64,000 bases of DNA. Source: Tenrec ecaudatus (lineage: Eukaryota > Chordata > Mammalia > Afrosoricida > Tenrecidae). The position numbers and the translations under genes are program-made. The notes under the pieces were generated by a model. The model did not search any database. It was not told the origin of the DNA and saw nothing but the letters and a program-made list of their open reading frames with translations. The DNA is taken from the NCBI RefSeq assembly GCF_050624435.1, contig NC_134541.1, positions 12,972,995-13,036,994 of the forward strand, written 5' to 3'. How positions within the stretch are numbered: the stretch's first letter is position 1; every line of letters starts with the position of its first letter. Shown piece after piece: positions 10,441-22,694 of the stretch.

Positions 10441-10870
10441 TTGTTTCTGTTAGGTGCCATCGCGACCTTCCAGCAATAGAATGAAACACTGCCGGGTCCT
10501 GCCCCACCTCACAAGTGTTCCTGTGTCTGAGCCACTGTCGCAGCCCCTTGAGGGACTTCCTCTTTCTTGCTGCCCTGTTACTTTACCAAGCACATGTCCT
10601 TCTCCAGGGACTGGTCTCTCCTAAGAACATGTCCAAAGCGTGTTAGCCAAAGTCCGGCCATTCTTGCCTCTAAGGAGCACTCTGGCCGTACTTCCAAGAC
10701 AGACTGGTTTGTCCTTTTAGCAGTCCATGGTACTTTTGATATTGTTCTCCAGCACCGCCATTCAAATGCAGGGGGTCTTCCTTGGTCTCCCTTATTCCGT
10801 GTCCAACCTTCGCAGGCACAGGAGGCGACTGAAAAATACCTTGGCTTGGGTCAGGCACACGTGAGTCCAG
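10441..10870 (-). mobile_element. RTE (BovB-like) LINE 3' end
   Basis: Reverse-oriented. It begins with the 3' tail GTTAGGTGCCATCG, then GAATGAAACACTGCCGGGTC, GCACATGTCCTTCTCCAGGG, AGCAGTCCATGGTACTTTTG and TACCTTGGCTTGGGTCAGGC. Order and content match the 3' UTR and the end of the reverse transcriptase frame of the afrotherian RTE LINE as I know it. No intact frame remains. Confidence 0.85.
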
Positions 10871-10874
10871 GAAG

Positions 10875-12435
10875 TGACCTCCCTGCTTGGGTGTATTAGG
10901 AGGTAAAGCAGGGGGGTGGGGGGGAGTGGCTGACAGGATGCTGCCGCCTCCCTTGTAGACATCCTCATAGGTCCAAGTAGTGGGGATCTGAAGGGGAAAG
11001 GTGAACAGAGGGGTCACCCTGAAGTCTTGTGGGACTCAAATGTCTGAGGTAGGGAGGAGCCATGGAGGGTCCTGAGCAGAAGGGGGACATGGCACCGCTT
11101 GGTTTTCACAAGACTCCTCCGGCCAAGGGTCAGGGGATGGACTGTGAGGACAAGGAGAGGGGGCCATGCGGTGGTATAGCAGGGAGCGGGTGGGGCCAGA
11201 CTAGGAGGAGGGCAGGGCAGGTGGGAGAGGAGTTGGTACTCTGGGTCTGTTCTCTTATTGGGAGGGTTTTGATGTCTTTTTGGCAGCCGGGGAGATGGAG
11301 GTCAGGAGTGAAACCCTGGGAAAGGCTACTGCGTCCCAACCACTGGCCAGCAGCTCATCCGCACAGGACCTCCACTCGTTCAGACCTGCGATCCCCTCAG
11401 GCTCAGTTATCACCGCTGCGATCACAAAGCACTGAACACATGGCTGTGATAACCTGTCTAGGTGCATTGGCCTGACCTCAGGATGCTAGAACAGAGATGA
11501 TCTTTACCCCCATTTCAGAGTCTGGGGGTGGGGGCCATTGCCTGAGGTCATACTGAGGCCCAAACCCCTGACCTCTGGGTCCAGAGGCCAAGTTCTTGTC
11601 AAAGACTGGGACTGTGCCAGGCCATCCAGAAGTTCCCATCAGCTCCCCTTGTGTGATGCATGGGGACACTGAGGCCCACGCAGGCTCAGGGTCCTCCCCA
11701 AGCCACTCCGAGCTTCCGCAGGCATGGCCCTGAGCTAGAGGCCTGGGTGGGGGGCTGCAGTCGGCTGGGACAGGTCTCACTTTGATCAGTTTTATGAGCC
11801 GAGCCGGGGCTGTTTATGGAGTTGTTGCCCGCCCCCCCCACCCCCTACTCGAGTGATTCCCACCCCCACCTCCACCAGGCCCTGCCACCCAGGACTGTGT
11901 CTTGTCACTGGCACCTAGAGTATTAGCAGTCCCGGGAGAGGAGAGTGGGTTTGCATCAGTCTTAGTCCTGTGTCCGCCGCCTGGTCCTTGCCCTGCCCCC
12001 TGGCCTCAATCTCTGGGAACAGGCCGGGGCAGGGCTAAGCAGGCAGGGAGGGTCCTCTCAGGTCAGACCAGTCTCTCTTCAAACCAATGAGCCCGCAGGG
12101 CCTCCCTCCTGCTGCTGAGCTGGCTGGTGGAGCCCCACCTCACGCTCAGCTCAACAGAGACCTCTGTCTTCACTGCCCTTGACCCCCTCTGGAATCTCCT
12201 TTCTTTTTCTTTCTAACACATGAACGTAATGTACTTTGGAAAATAAAGCTCCCCCTCTTCTTTTTTATTTTTAACAGTTTGATCAGTACTTTATCCACAT
12301 GTCATACAGTTCAAATTATCCAGCCATAGCAGGAAGAGTTGTACAACCGTCATGTTCAATTCTAGAATAGTTTGTTCTTCCTTGTACTTGTTACTCGTGT
12401 CGTGATTTTTTTTCTCTGGAATTGTCACGCTCTCT
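10875..12435. other. Intergenic with MIR fragment
   Basis: A MIR-like piece on the minus strand lies at about 11495-11625 (CCCATTTCAGAGTCTGG, GCCTGAGGTCATACTG). AT-rich sequence follows at 12190-12420. No gene or exon recognised. Confidence 0.5.
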
Positions 12436-12439
12436 CTCT

Positions 12440-12640
12440 TTTTTAATAAACCGTTTTATTGGGGGCTCCTACAGCTCTTGTAGCAATCCATACCTCCATT
12501 GGCTCAAGCACATTTGGAACTAGGTGGTCATCATCCTTTACGGAACACTTTCTTTCTACTTGAGCCTTTGGGATCAGCTCTTCCTCCCTCCCTCCCTCCC
12601 TCCCTCCCTCCCTCCCTCCCTCCCTCCCTCTCTGGAAAAT
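12440..12640 (-). mobile_element. L1 3' end (tenrec-type) with array
   Basis: AATAAACCGTTTTATTGGGG, then CTTGAGCCTTTGGGATCAGC. It is cut into by a CTCC-type array at the C-rich point where other copies read CCCTCCCTCCCC. Confidence 0.8.
12583..12631 (+). repeat. (CCCT)n microsatellite inside L1
   Basis: About 12 perfect four-base units within the C-rich part of the L1 3' UTR. Confidence 0.97.
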
Positions 12641-13073
12641 TCTTGCTCCTTCTTTCTGCTGTGAATTTTCTGCCTTGATCCCCAAGGTACCAGAGCTGTG
12701 TCCCCAGCCGGCCTGGCACCTGCCACCGCCCAGCACACAGCAAGTGCTTTATCAGTGCCACGTGAGCGCAGAAGGAGGGGGACGGCCCAGCGAGCCGGCT
12801 GACGTGCGTTCACTTCCTAATGTGTCGTGAACAATTTCACATTTTTTCCCACCACATCAAAGCCTCTGTTCCCCGGTCTGGACGGCATCTGTCTCCCTTC
12901 CAGCCCCACGGCCCCTCCCTCCAGACTCCCATGCACAGTGCCTGACAGGGCTGGCGCGAGGGCCCCGTGAGCAAGGTAAGCATGCGCTGACTTGTGCTTC
13001 CTTACAAATCTGGAGTGAAGTTCACTGAAAATTAGTAAATAAGCACAAATCTGCCCGTGCTTACCTTGCTTAG

Positions 13074-13262
13074 GAGGAGCCCTGGTGTAGTGGTGATGTG
13101 TTAGGTTGTAATCCACAGTCCGAAGCCACCAGCCGCTCCTTGGGAGAAAGATGGGGCTTTCTACTCCGGCAGAGTCACAGTCTCGGAAGCCCTCAGGGAG
13201 GGGCAGTCTCCCCGCCCTGTGGGCTCAGAGTGAGGGGAATGAACTCGATGGATGGCAGTGAG
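13074..13262 (+). repeat. AfroSINE
   Basis: GGAGCCCTGGTGTAGTGG head, GATGGGGCTTTCTACTCC body, ATGAACTCGATGGATGGCAG tail. Confidence 0.88.
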
Positions 13263-13789
13263 CATGGCCTCCTTGCTCATGGGGTCACCTACCCTTACTG
13301 ACCTAAAGCATTTCACAAAGGGGAATGCAACCCAATTTACAGATGGGGAAACTGAGGCTCACCCATGATGTCACTCGCCAGGGCCCCCCCAGTCTGAAGG
13401 GGCCCTTCCCTCAGGGGTGATGCTGTGCACACCTGGGATGGCAATGCACACCTGGCTCCTGCCTCCTGTGACTGCCCCCCCCCCAAGGTCTCTGGACACA
13501 TAGCCCCTTGGCTTCCTGAAGTCTGTTCTGACCTGAAGCAGGTGCGCTGCCTGCTCGGGCTTGAACAGGGTGGGGGTGGGGGCTGTAACAGGTGGAGTTT
13601 CCCAACCTTCACCCGGAAGACACCATTGCCTAAGACCTCCCCAGCCAGTTCACTCTGACCGCTGTGGGGCTGCAGGGGGCAGTTTGTGGGGGCAGAGTGT
13701 GTGTGTGGGTGTCATCTGGGCACCTCCTGGAGACAAACTGGTCCCCTTTTTAAAGAATGTTCTGGGCTTCTTCCCAGCAACCCTGAGGC

Positions 13790-13880
13790 AGTGGCTGTTC
13801 CAATGGAGGCCCAGAGACTGCAGGGAGTTTTCCCAAGGTCACGCAGCAAGCAGGACTGGACTCCACTTGAAGTGTTCTTC
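13790..13880 (-). repeat. MIR fragment
   Basis: GAGGCCCAGAGACTGCAGG, then CCAAGGTCACGCAGCAAGC, is the reverse MIR core. Confidence 0.65.
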
Positions 13881-14013
13881 CCGCCCCTCCCATGTGTCTC
13901 TCTGGGGGCAGGGGAGCCTCTGCTAAAAGCCAACTGCAGGCCAGGCGCTAGTGCACCCCTCCAGTAGATGTGGTTTGAGAAGATATTATTTGACACATAC
14001 TAAGCTAAGGCTT

Positions 14014-14165
14014 AAGGAGCCCTGGTGGTTCGTGGGCTACACACAAGTTCATCAGTTCAAAGCCACCCTGCAGGAGAGAGGTGAGGCTGTCTGCTCCCGT
14101 CAAGATGTGCAGCCTCCGAATCCCATCCGGGTCTTTGTGAGTCAGAACTGACTGAATGGCAGTGT
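14014..14165 (+). repeat. AfroSINE, shortened
   Basis: AAGGAGCCCTGGTGGTTCG head; the body lacks about 40 bases; tail TTGTGAGTCAGAACTGACTG. Confidence 0.82.
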
Positions 14166-14279
14166 GCGCATGAGCTGAGTGTGTGAGTGGAATTGAGCGA
14201 GTGAATACGTGCGCTGAGCTGAGTGGAACTGAGTGAGTGGTACTAGGTCTGGGGGTGGAGCCTAAGGCAGACCTCACCC

Positions 14280-14640
14280 TGTGGAGCCGGCCTTCTAATG
14301 GGGGAGTCAAGACACAAGACAGGCAAATCATCAGGATCCTGGCCGATGTAGTACAGGCAAGGAGACTGAGGGAGGTCACTTCAAAGGCTGGGGGGTAGGA
14401 GGGACACGCTTCAAGGGGTGGCCTGAGCTGACACCTGACTGGGAAGGGCACCTGGGAAAGGATGTCCCAGGCAGCAGGGGCTGTGACTGCAAAAGGGATT
14501 GGGGAGGGTGATGTTGGCCCCGTGTCTCTGAGGGTCAGGCCTGGTGCTAGAGAGGGGAGATGAGCCCCCTCAGGGTCTTGAAGATGGAAGAGGGGAAGGG
14601 CGCTCCCCACAGGAAGAAGATGAGGCCAACCTTCCAGCAG
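14280..14640 (+). repeat. Ancient mammalian repeat, family uncertain
   Basis: TGAGCTGACACCTGACTGGG, GGATGTCCCAGGCAGCAGGG and GCTGTGACTGCAAAAGGGAT follow the order of a widespread old mammalian repeat that I cannot name with certainty. The long antisense frame here is not a gene. Confidence 0.4.
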
Positions 14641-14769
14641 CGCCCAAGGCTGTAAAAAAAAAAAAAAACCCACATCCCAGGCCTTTGGAGAGGACAAAGG
14701 CTGCCATTTGGCCCCCCGTGGGGCCACAAACCCCTTCCTACTCTGGGGGACCCTTTCTGTGCCTTTCTA

Positions 14770-14860
14770 TCCTCAGCTAAGAATCTGTAATCTTGGGTGA
14801 GCTGTTGCCCGCTGGCAACCTCCGTTTCTGCATCTGTAAAATGGACACAGCCCTGCTTCC
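14770..14860 (+). repeat. MIR fragment
   Basis: AATCTTGGGTGAGCTG, then CCGTTTCTGCATCTGTAAAATGG with the highly typical MIR core ending. Confidence 0.75.
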
Positions 14861-14864
14861 TAGT

Positions 14865-14968
14865 ACGCACGCACACACACACACGCATGCACACCACACG
14901 CACGCACATCACACGCACGCACACCACACGCACGCACACCGCACGCACACCACACACACACACACACA
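14865..14968 (+). repeat. Alternating CA/CACGCA repeat
   Basis: Purine-pyrimidine alternating tract built from CACA and CACGCA units for about 100 bases. It could adopt Z-DNA. His/Thr-rich frames across it are artefacts. Confidence 0.95.
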
Positions 14969-15829
14969 GGGGGGGCAGGTTGGGAGCTTTCAGAGGATGT
15001 GTCTGGCCTTCCTCAGGCATACTACTTCCTGCCTGAGAGGCGGAGTGGGTGGAGCACAGCTCAATCCAATGGAAGCTCACTCTGTCGTCTGAAGGCCTGG
15101 ACCTGAGGACCCAGCAGGAAGTCAATTCTAGAAATGCAACATGTGGCCACTTGCTGCTTGGGAACTCTGAGTTGGAGGGGCGGGTACAGTTCGTTCCGGG
15201 ACCAGTCGCTGTCCCTTATACAAGACCTGGGAGCCCCCAGATTCCCAGCATCCAGACACTGCACATATGAGGTAACAGAGGTTCAGAGAGGGTTAGGGAG
15301 GAGCCTGAGACCACACAGAAGGAAATTCAGCCAGCTCCGGTTGACCCTGGCATGTTTCCCTCTTGGCTGCTACAGTCCCTTGGTCCCTTCTCGTCTCCAT
15401 CCTCCATCAACACGGCCCAGGTAGCGGGGATGGGCGCTTAGAATGTACCCATTGCACAGATGAGAAAACTGACCTGCAGACCCAAGTGACATCTCTGAGC
15501 AGCCAGAAAGACCTCAGAGCTGTCCATTCGTGCCACATCATCTAACCAAAGGAGCAGGGACCAAAACAGAGAAGCCAGCTCTTGGGGACCTCACAGCCCA
15601 GAGGGCGGTGGGAGGAGTCGGAGCCATCCAAGTCACGCACTGTAATAAATAGTTTGGCATCCTTTATTAAAAATCTATTCTTTTTAGAATTAAAAATAAT
15701 CTATTTAAAAACATCCTATCACCAAGCTTTGCCAGCAGGCTTGGACTGAACCTCCGTGCCTCAGTTTCCCCACTTATCGAATGGGAGTTCATAAAAAGCG
15801 CACACAGTTCCTAGCACAGGGCTATGGCG

Positions 15830-16175
15830 GTGAGAGGTCAGTGTGTTGGTACCAAGTCATAGCGGCCTTCTGCGTAGCAGAATGGAACACCGCCTCGTGC
15901 TGCGGCAGCCTCACCATGGTTACATTGGAGCCCCTTGTTGGAGCTACTGTGTCCGGCCATCTCAGTGAGGGCATCCTCTCTTCCAATGACCCTCCCCTTC
16001 ATCAGGCATGCTGTCCTTCTCCAGGAGCTGGACCCTCCTAATGATATGTCTAAAGCACATGGAGCATCCTAGCTGCCCTGCTCCTGTCAGCCCACGGTCC
16101 TGTCAATCTCCTTCACCATCCTTCAGATGCATCGATTCTTCTGTGGTCTTCCTGACTCACTAACGCTACTGTTGC
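15830..16175 (-). mobile_element. RTE LINE 3' end
   Basis: AGAATGGAACACCGCCTCGT, TTGGAGCTACTGTGTCCGGC, GGCATGCTGTCCTTCTCCAG and CGATTCTTCTGTGGTCTTCC align in order with the copy at 10441-10870. More diverged. Confidence 0.72.
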
Positions 16176-17189
16176 CAAATCTTCCTGAAGCACCTACGGT
16201 GTCTCAGGCTCCAGTCTGGGGCCTGGGGACAACACAGGCGACTGAGATGACACCATTCCTAGCATCGTGGGGACCTGATTTGAGCCCAGGAAGCCTCCTA
16301 TGATGACCTGGCCTGGTCACTCTGAGGTTCCACCCTCCACCCACAGATGCCCAGAGTCACTCATCTGGAGCTGGTACCCATCTGGTGGGGGAGGTGGTTC
16401 AGGCACTAGCAAGATGTTTTATTCATTAAGGCCAGGTGCCAGGAGACGGGCGGGGTGGGGGTGAGAAACGGCTTTGGCAGGCGGGATCATCCCTCCTGTG
16501 CTGTCCGGCTGGGCTCTCCCCCTGGAGGCCAGTCCACTGCCTGGGGTGGGCTCCCCAGGCTCGGCCATAGGAAACTTCTCCAGGGCGTCCTGCCAGCTCC
16601 GGGCCTGGCCTCAGCCCACAGCAGAAACTGCAAAGTTGTGGCCCTCAGACCTCGTCAGTCCCACGGAGGGACGGAGGAGTCATGCTGACCCCCACGGCGT
16701 TGGAAACAACTGGAATTCTTTGTCCACAAGATTTTCATCAAAAGCCAGACTTCCTGTTTTCCCATGGCAGCAGGCCGGTTTTCCCGCACGGTAATGAGCC
16801 CGCCCCTCACCATGTCCTCCAAAGCCTATCTCCAGCCTCTCTGTTCAGGCAAGTATCTGTCTAGCATCTGGGCACTTGAGCCATCTGACCCTTGTTTAAA
16901 GCAAGAGAAAGGCCAGCTGGGGGGTGTGCAGGCCAGGCCCCGCTAGCAAGGGGTTGGGCTCCCATAGGCAGCCCTTGGAGGCCCTGGAGTGTGTGACCCC
17001 AGCCTGGGAGGGAACTTCCCGCGACCTTTCCAGGCTCGGGAGACCTCTGGGTGCAGGCCTCTCCCTGGCCAGGGCCCTGAGGGCCCATGTGTGGGCAGAG
17101 TCCTGGCCTCTCCCAGGCAGACTCATCTGTGGGCCCAGCAGGCGCATTTTGCAGACCACGGCTACAAGAGAGGACATAAGAGATTTTAC

Positions 17190-17300
17190 TCTTCGGGGAA
17201 CTCTGATCTTGGACCTACCATTTCGTGGCTGTGCAGCCCTGGGCGAGGGCCTCCCCCCATCTGAGCTCAGTTCTCTCGTTTGTAAAAATGAGTCTAGGCT
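17190..17300 (+). repeat. MIR fragment
   Basis: GATCTTGGACCTACCATTTC, GTGGCTGTGCAGCCCTGGGC, then TCTCGTTTGTAAAAATGAG. Confidence 0.65.
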
Positions 17301-17342
17301 GGCAGCAAGCAGGAGTCAGAGAAGTAACTTCTCTACTCCCTC

Positions 17343-17545
17343 CAGAGCCCTCGTGGCGTAGCAGTTACACATTGGGCTGCTAACAGCAAGGTTTGCGGTT
17401 CAAAACCACCAACCTCTCTGAGGGAGAAAGACAGGGCTTTCTACTCCACTCCCATGAAGCGTTACGGTCTTGGAATCTCACAGGGGCAGCTCCACCCTGT
17501 CCTACAAGCTCACTATGAATCAGAACCAGTTCCATGGCAGTGAGT
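17343..17545 (+). repeat. AfroSINE, full length
   Basis: AGAGCCCTCGTGGCGTAGCA, GGGCTGCTAACAGCAAGG, GGTTCAAAACCACCAACC, AGACAGGGCTTTCTACTCC and tail TCCTACAAGCTCACTATGAA. Confidence 0.92.
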
Positions 17546-18589
17546 CTCCTACACTACGTCTCACTTATCGACCGTCTCGTGTTATCTGATCTTTCACATT
17601 TGTGACAACAGTAAACTCCCCAGCGGCTATTTTTCACGTTAACAGTGTATGTCCGCCAGTCCCCACGGCTGAGGCTAGAAGTGAGCCTAGTGCCGGCTGG
17701 GATTGGTCAAGGATGTGTGTCAACTTCTCAGTGGTCCGGCAGTTGCGGAACGATGTGATTTGGCAGTTATATGATGATGTCACCCTCCAGGTTCCAATAG
17801 CACGCCCGCACCACTGCTCTCCGGAAGCGAAGCACAGAGTGAGGAGTGGGTCATTTTAGGTCAAGCCCGGTGCTGGGTGCGCACTGGCACCTTCATTCCT
17901 TACGGAACAGCTCAGCAAGGCAAGCGGTGAACCAAGCCCAGAGAGAATCGTTATCCAGATCACGCCAGGAAGGGCAGAGACTGGGCTCCTGGAACCACAA
18001 GCTGACGCCCCCGCACAGGGGATGCTGGCTGTCAGTGCTCTGACCACGGAGTGGGCTCAATCACAGCTGAGAGCGCTAAGGAGGTCGTTCCTGCGAAGGC
18101 TTCCAGAAGGGTGGTGGTGGCAGCTGGGCGCTGTTGGGTGGATTCGAACTCATAGCAACCATCTTTACGGGAGCAGGTCACCAGGTCTGTCTCCCGCAGA
18201 ACCAGGGGAGGTGTTGTCGCCCTCCCAGAACTGCTGCGTCGTTTCCAGTTTACAGCCAGGCTTTCTGGGAGCCGGGCTCCTGCGCTCGCAAGGCTGCTTC
18301 TGCCCAGTCAATGTGGACAATGTGATGAAGGACACGGGCCCTGTTGCCTTGAGCCCAAGCCAAGCCTTCTGGGCTGGACAGACTGCGGCGCTCGCTGATG
18401 GGTGGGGTTTGTGCTAAATTCAGTGGAAAAGACAAAAATATCCTCTGGCATCCTTAAGTGGCTTGACATGCACAGAGGACTTGTCCCTGGTCCCATCTCT
18501 CCTATTGGGCCCCCGCCCCGTGTGTCCAGCCTCCCGGCCGTTCCTGGATACAGCAGACACCCGGCGGCCTCTGGGCCTTCACGCTTGCT

Positions 18590-18700
18590 GTTCCCCCTGC
18601 AGTAACGACCCTCCAGCTCTCCCCAATACCTGCGTGGCTGCTTCCCGCACCCCTCCCCCAGCCCCACCTCTGCCCAACCCTTTCATTCTCTGATGGCGTC
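18590..18700 (+). repeat. L2 fragment
   Basis: TTCACGCTTGCTGTTCCCCC, then CCTGCGTGGCTGCTTCCC, corresponds to the part of L2 before its 3' end. Confidence 0.5.
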
Positions 18701-18751
18701 CCACCCGTCAGCTCCAAGTAGTGCTTCCACTTGCTACTGGCCTCCGTGGAC

Positions 18752-18960
18752 TTAATACTCACCGCCCTTGAGCGGATGCCGACTCCTCGTGACCCTATAG
18801 GACAGGGTATAACTGCCCCTGTGGGTTTCTGAGGCTGTCACTCGCTTTTCTTTTTTCAGACTGCAACTCTGTACAGAAGCCGAAAGCCCAGTCTTTCTCC
18901 CAAGAGGCAGCTAGTGCTTTTGAGCCGCTGACCTCGTAGGTGCTCTGTCACCAGGCTCCT
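18752..18960 (-). repeat. AfroSINE with small insertion
   Basis: GCCGACTCCTCGTGACCCTA tail, GGACAGGGTATAACTGCCCC, head CACCAGGCTCC. A T-rich stretch near 18845-18860 interrupts the middle. Confidence 0.82.
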
Positions 18961-19456
18961 CGGCACCTACAGCATGGGTGGCACATAGTAGGCACTCGAT
19001 AAACACCTGTCGAATGAAAGCATGAACGGACACAAACTGCCTAGGGCTGAACAGAAGGTCCTAGAGCAGACTGGAGCACACAGTAGGACAGAACAATATT
19101 GTGCGACAGACATGACGATCCAACCCCACCCAGCAAGGCCAGGCCACCTCAGACCCCAGCAGGCACCAGCTGGGGTGGGTGGCTGGGACCTATGTTTGGA
19201 CAGGGGTCTTCCCACCCTGCTCCCTGCAGTCCTGGCTTGGCTATCCTGCCCTGAAGGCTTGTCCACCCACCCCATCCGTGTTCCTGTCCAGCCAGCAGGG
19301 TCAGGGATGGGTTCTGGTCTGGGCACTGGAGCCCTGGATCCTGTCTGGGATGATTCCTGTTGAGTCACTGGCCACGACTCTGGCTGGGAGCCTGTGGGCC
19401 TGATCGTGTTGGGGGTAGGGGGACCATGGCTAGGGGCACAGCCCAAGTCGGGGGGT

Positions 19457-19491
<35 letters not shown>

Positions 19492-20025
19492 TGCTTCAGG
19501 CCCTCACCAGTGGCTTCTGCTTCAGCCAGCTGGTGGCAGAGAGGCCCCCAGTCCTCTTTCCATCAGCCACTTCCCAAGACTGACCAAACCCTGGCTACTT
19601 GATGGTATGGAAAGGAGAGAAGAGACTGAGAGATCCACAAAAAGCCCCCGTGGGGGGGAAGTCCAACCAGCGGGCACAGGACAGGCCTGGCCCTAGGGCC
19701 CCAGAGCACCTGTGGGCAGGGCCGACCTCAAAACATGGACCTCATCTTGGGACAACTCTGCCTGTCAGTCCAGAAGGTTTGGGAGGCCCTGGTCCCATTG
19801 GAATACAAGCCTGGCACCTTCCTCTCCCCAACCCTCACCTCAACCCATTGCCAGATCAGTCCACCCCTAAATCTACCTGGAGTCTAGCCAGGCCTCACCA
19901 CCTCCAGCACCCCACCTGGGTCAAGTGCTATCATTGCTCGCCTGCCCTTGTCTCTCTGGTGCCCCCTATAATCCCTTTTCCAATCAAAGATGCTCTGAAA
20001 ACCTAAATCAAACAGTCTCCTTCTG
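18961..20025. other. Intergenic, no gene recognised
   Basis: Starts with a MIR/L2-like end (GGCACATAGTAGGCACTCG, AATAAACACC-like) at about 18975-19020. A CA array lies at 19461-19488. The rest is not recognised. Confidence 0.45.
19461..19488 (+). repeat. (CA)14 microsatellite
   Basis: Uninterrupted CA dinucleotides. Confidence 0.97.
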
Positions 20026-20029
20026 CTGC

Positions 20030-20500
20030 CCAGAACCCTCCATGGCTCCTACTCACCCAAAGTAATAGCCTAATCCTCACCCGGGCCTGCCTGCCTGCCT
20101 GTCTGCCTGCCTGCCCTGCCCACATACTCCTCTCTGACCTCATTTCCCCACCCACTCCCATGCCCACCTGCTCCTCACACTGGCCCTTGCTGTTTCTAGA
20201 TTAGACCAGGCACATCCCCTCCACCTGGAGCCTTGTTTCCCCAGATACCTGCCCGGCTCCTTCCCTGACCTCCTGCAGACCTTGACCTGGCATGACCTCC
20301 TGAGAATTGCCCTCCTAACCCCACCCACAGTGGACGCCACTCCCTCGGGCACCCCCTGACTACCCTCTGGGCCCCGTCGCTGCTCACTGTTCTAGGTATC
20401 CATCCTTGCTTACCCGTGTTCCCGGGGGACACCAGCTCCCCTAGAACAGTACCTGCCCCTCAGGGGGTGCTCCCTACATTTTGGGAAAACATGAACAAAC
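20030..20500 (+). repeat. L2 3' region, long copy
   Basis: AACCCTCCATGGCTCCTACT, CCTCTCTGACCTCATTTCCC, CACTGGCCCTTGCTGTTTCT, then CCCTAGAACAGTACCTGCCC follow L2 order over 470 bases. It carries an internal CTGC array at 20086-20116. Confidence 0.72.
20086..20116 (+). repeat. (CTGC)n microsatellite
   Basis: Seven CTGC-type units with one GTCTG interruption, inside the L2 copy. Confidence 0.93.
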
Positions 20501-22315
20501 AGATGAGCTGGTGGGACAGAGAAAGGGACTGGGGAGAGCAAGTTTCAAAGCTCAGGTAATCAGGGAGGGCTGCCCGGTGGAGATGCCATGTAAATCGAAA
20601 CTGGAAGGTTGAGAAAGCCAGTCCCTTGAAAAGTGCTCCCAGTGGAGGAAGTGGGAGCTGCTAAGGCCCCAGGCAGGTCCATGGAGTCCAGGCTCCACCC
20701 TCATCTCTCTGCTGGGGTCCTGAGCTTCCTGTGGGCAGGGGCAGCTTCTCCTATTCCAGCCCAAACCAAAGGTGCTTGGCAAATATTGACAGGATGAAAT
20801 GAGGGCAGGAAGGCACAGATGGATGCCCCAGGCCCAGGCCCTGCTGCAACAGGCCCAGCTCAACAAGGCAACGGGAGGACTTTCCAGCAAGACCAGGGTT
20901 CACACGTGGGAGGCCTGCATCACAATGCTGCCTGGTGACTCAAGCAAAATCGGCAGTGCAAGGACCTGTCACTTAGACCCCCGAGGATCTGATGAGGCTC
21001 CTGGGAGACTATTTTCTGTCTCTGCTGACAATGACCACAACTAGATCTCAGTTTCTCCGTCCCCCACCACCCGCCCTGTCCCCCACCACCTCCACCCACC
21101 TCCCTCCTTCCCGCTTGCTTGGTGCTGGCAGCAACGGGAAACGGTGACTCAGGAGTCTGGCTCAGGCTCCCTCCCCCCACGTCCGGGCAGTGAGCTGGAG
21201 CCAGTCCTGGCCGCCACTGAGAGCCCTCCAGCCGACCGACCGACTGTCCAGCAGGCTCAGGTCACAGCACCCTCCCTTCCATGGCGGGACACACCTCCAG
21301 AATCATCCCAGTGGCTGCATCCGGGACCAAAGACTGGCTTCCTAAAGGGCGTGTGGTCAGGGAGAGGGAGAAGCTACAACACCTGCCCAGCCACACAGCA
21401 GTCCTGGGGGCATAGGTGGATGGAGGTAGCACCTAGCTGGCAAGGGCAGCAGGTTGGGTGGGGTTAGAGGGACCTGGGTCGCAGACCTGGCCTTAGATCC
21501 TAACCCCCACCCCCACCAGAGCTGGGACCTCCTCTCCCTCCCCACAACCCACACCCACCCACTGCGAAGCTACCCAACAAACAGGAAGGGGACAAGAGGT
21601 GCTTCTTGTTTAACCCCATCAGCACCCCGACTCCCGCTTGGCCGCCGGACACCCTTCCTGGTCTGTAGGACTCAGGATGACACTCTCTGGGCCTCCCCTG
21701 AGGAAGGAACAGGTGGATTCAGAGCTCAGCTCCACCCAGATCCTGGCTGCCCAGGTTCAAACTTGGACCGGGCACCTGGGCCCACCTCTTGGGGCCTTCG
21801 TTTTTCCATCTGGATAGTGGGACTGCACCCAGGCTCAGCACAGAGGCCTGGGGCGGTGGGGTTCCTTCTCAATTGACAGCAACCACTCCCGGTGAGGTTC
21901 TTGGTCACGCTGGCCCTCCCCTTCAGAGTGACATGGCCAGGCTAGATGGCCGTCCTCCCTATTCACCCAGCAGACACTCCTCAGGATGTTCTCTGCCTAC
22001 AGCGCACTGCATTCTGGGGGAGTCCTGGCCCTGGCTGCTCTTCCTGCACTTCCGGAAAACTGCCACCGAATGCCGATCTGAAAGGCAGAGTGGTGATCTG
22101 AAAATCATGTCCAGCCCCGGGCTGGCCTGTACTCTTCCAGCCCTATCACCTCAAGAGAAGGTTCTGGGGTCCCTGACTCACCACCTCCCCCCTTTCTGCC
22201 CTCAGCCCCACCCAAATTACAAGCCAGGGCCCTTGGGGCTGGGAGCCCCCTTCCCTGTGATGGGATAGATGCAATAATCCCAAAGCCCAAACCTCTAACT
22301 CACCGTGATGACCCT
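20500..22315. other. Intergenic, no gene recognised
   Basis: Mostly single-copy-looking GC-rich sequence. A MIR-like fragment (+) lies near 21715-21835 (CCCAGGTTCAAACTTGG, then TTTTTCCATCTGGATAGTGG). C-rich homopolymer runs occur near 21060-21110. Confidence 0.45.
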
Positions 22316-22318
22316 TCA

Positions 22319-22480
22319 AAGAGCCCTGCTGGCCTAGTGGGTTACAAGTTGGGCCGCTAACCTCAAGGTCAGCAGTCCCCCTGAGGGGAAAATGGTGAGG
22401 CTTTTTCTGCTCCCATAAACAGTTAGTCTCAGAAGCCCACGGGGTGGTTCTCTTCGGTCCTACAGGGTCGCTATGAGACT
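22319..22480 (+). repeat. AfroSINE, internal deletion
   Basis: AAGAGCCCTGCTGGCCTAG head, AAGTTGGGCCGCTAACC, tail CTACAGGGTCGCTATGAG. Part of the region after box B is missing. Confidence 0.85.
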
Positions 22481-22694
22481 TAATAATAGTCACATTCCTA
22501 AATGAAAGAGCATGTAGGCCCCAGACCTCATCCTTCCCATCCCTACTTGCAGGTGTCTCTCTCCTTGACACCGTCATACAAAAGGGGGCCAGTCCATGAT
22601 GTCAGCGTGCCCCAAGACATGCAAACAAGATATGGGTGGGAGGCAAAGAGATAGACATCCAAGCAAGTTGGACTGAGAGACACTGACTTTGAAG

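Noticed and set aside
14005..14727. 240-codon minus-strand frame
   Set aside because: It crosses an AfroSINE, an ancient repeat and a poly(A) run. No domain or codon pattern of a real gene.
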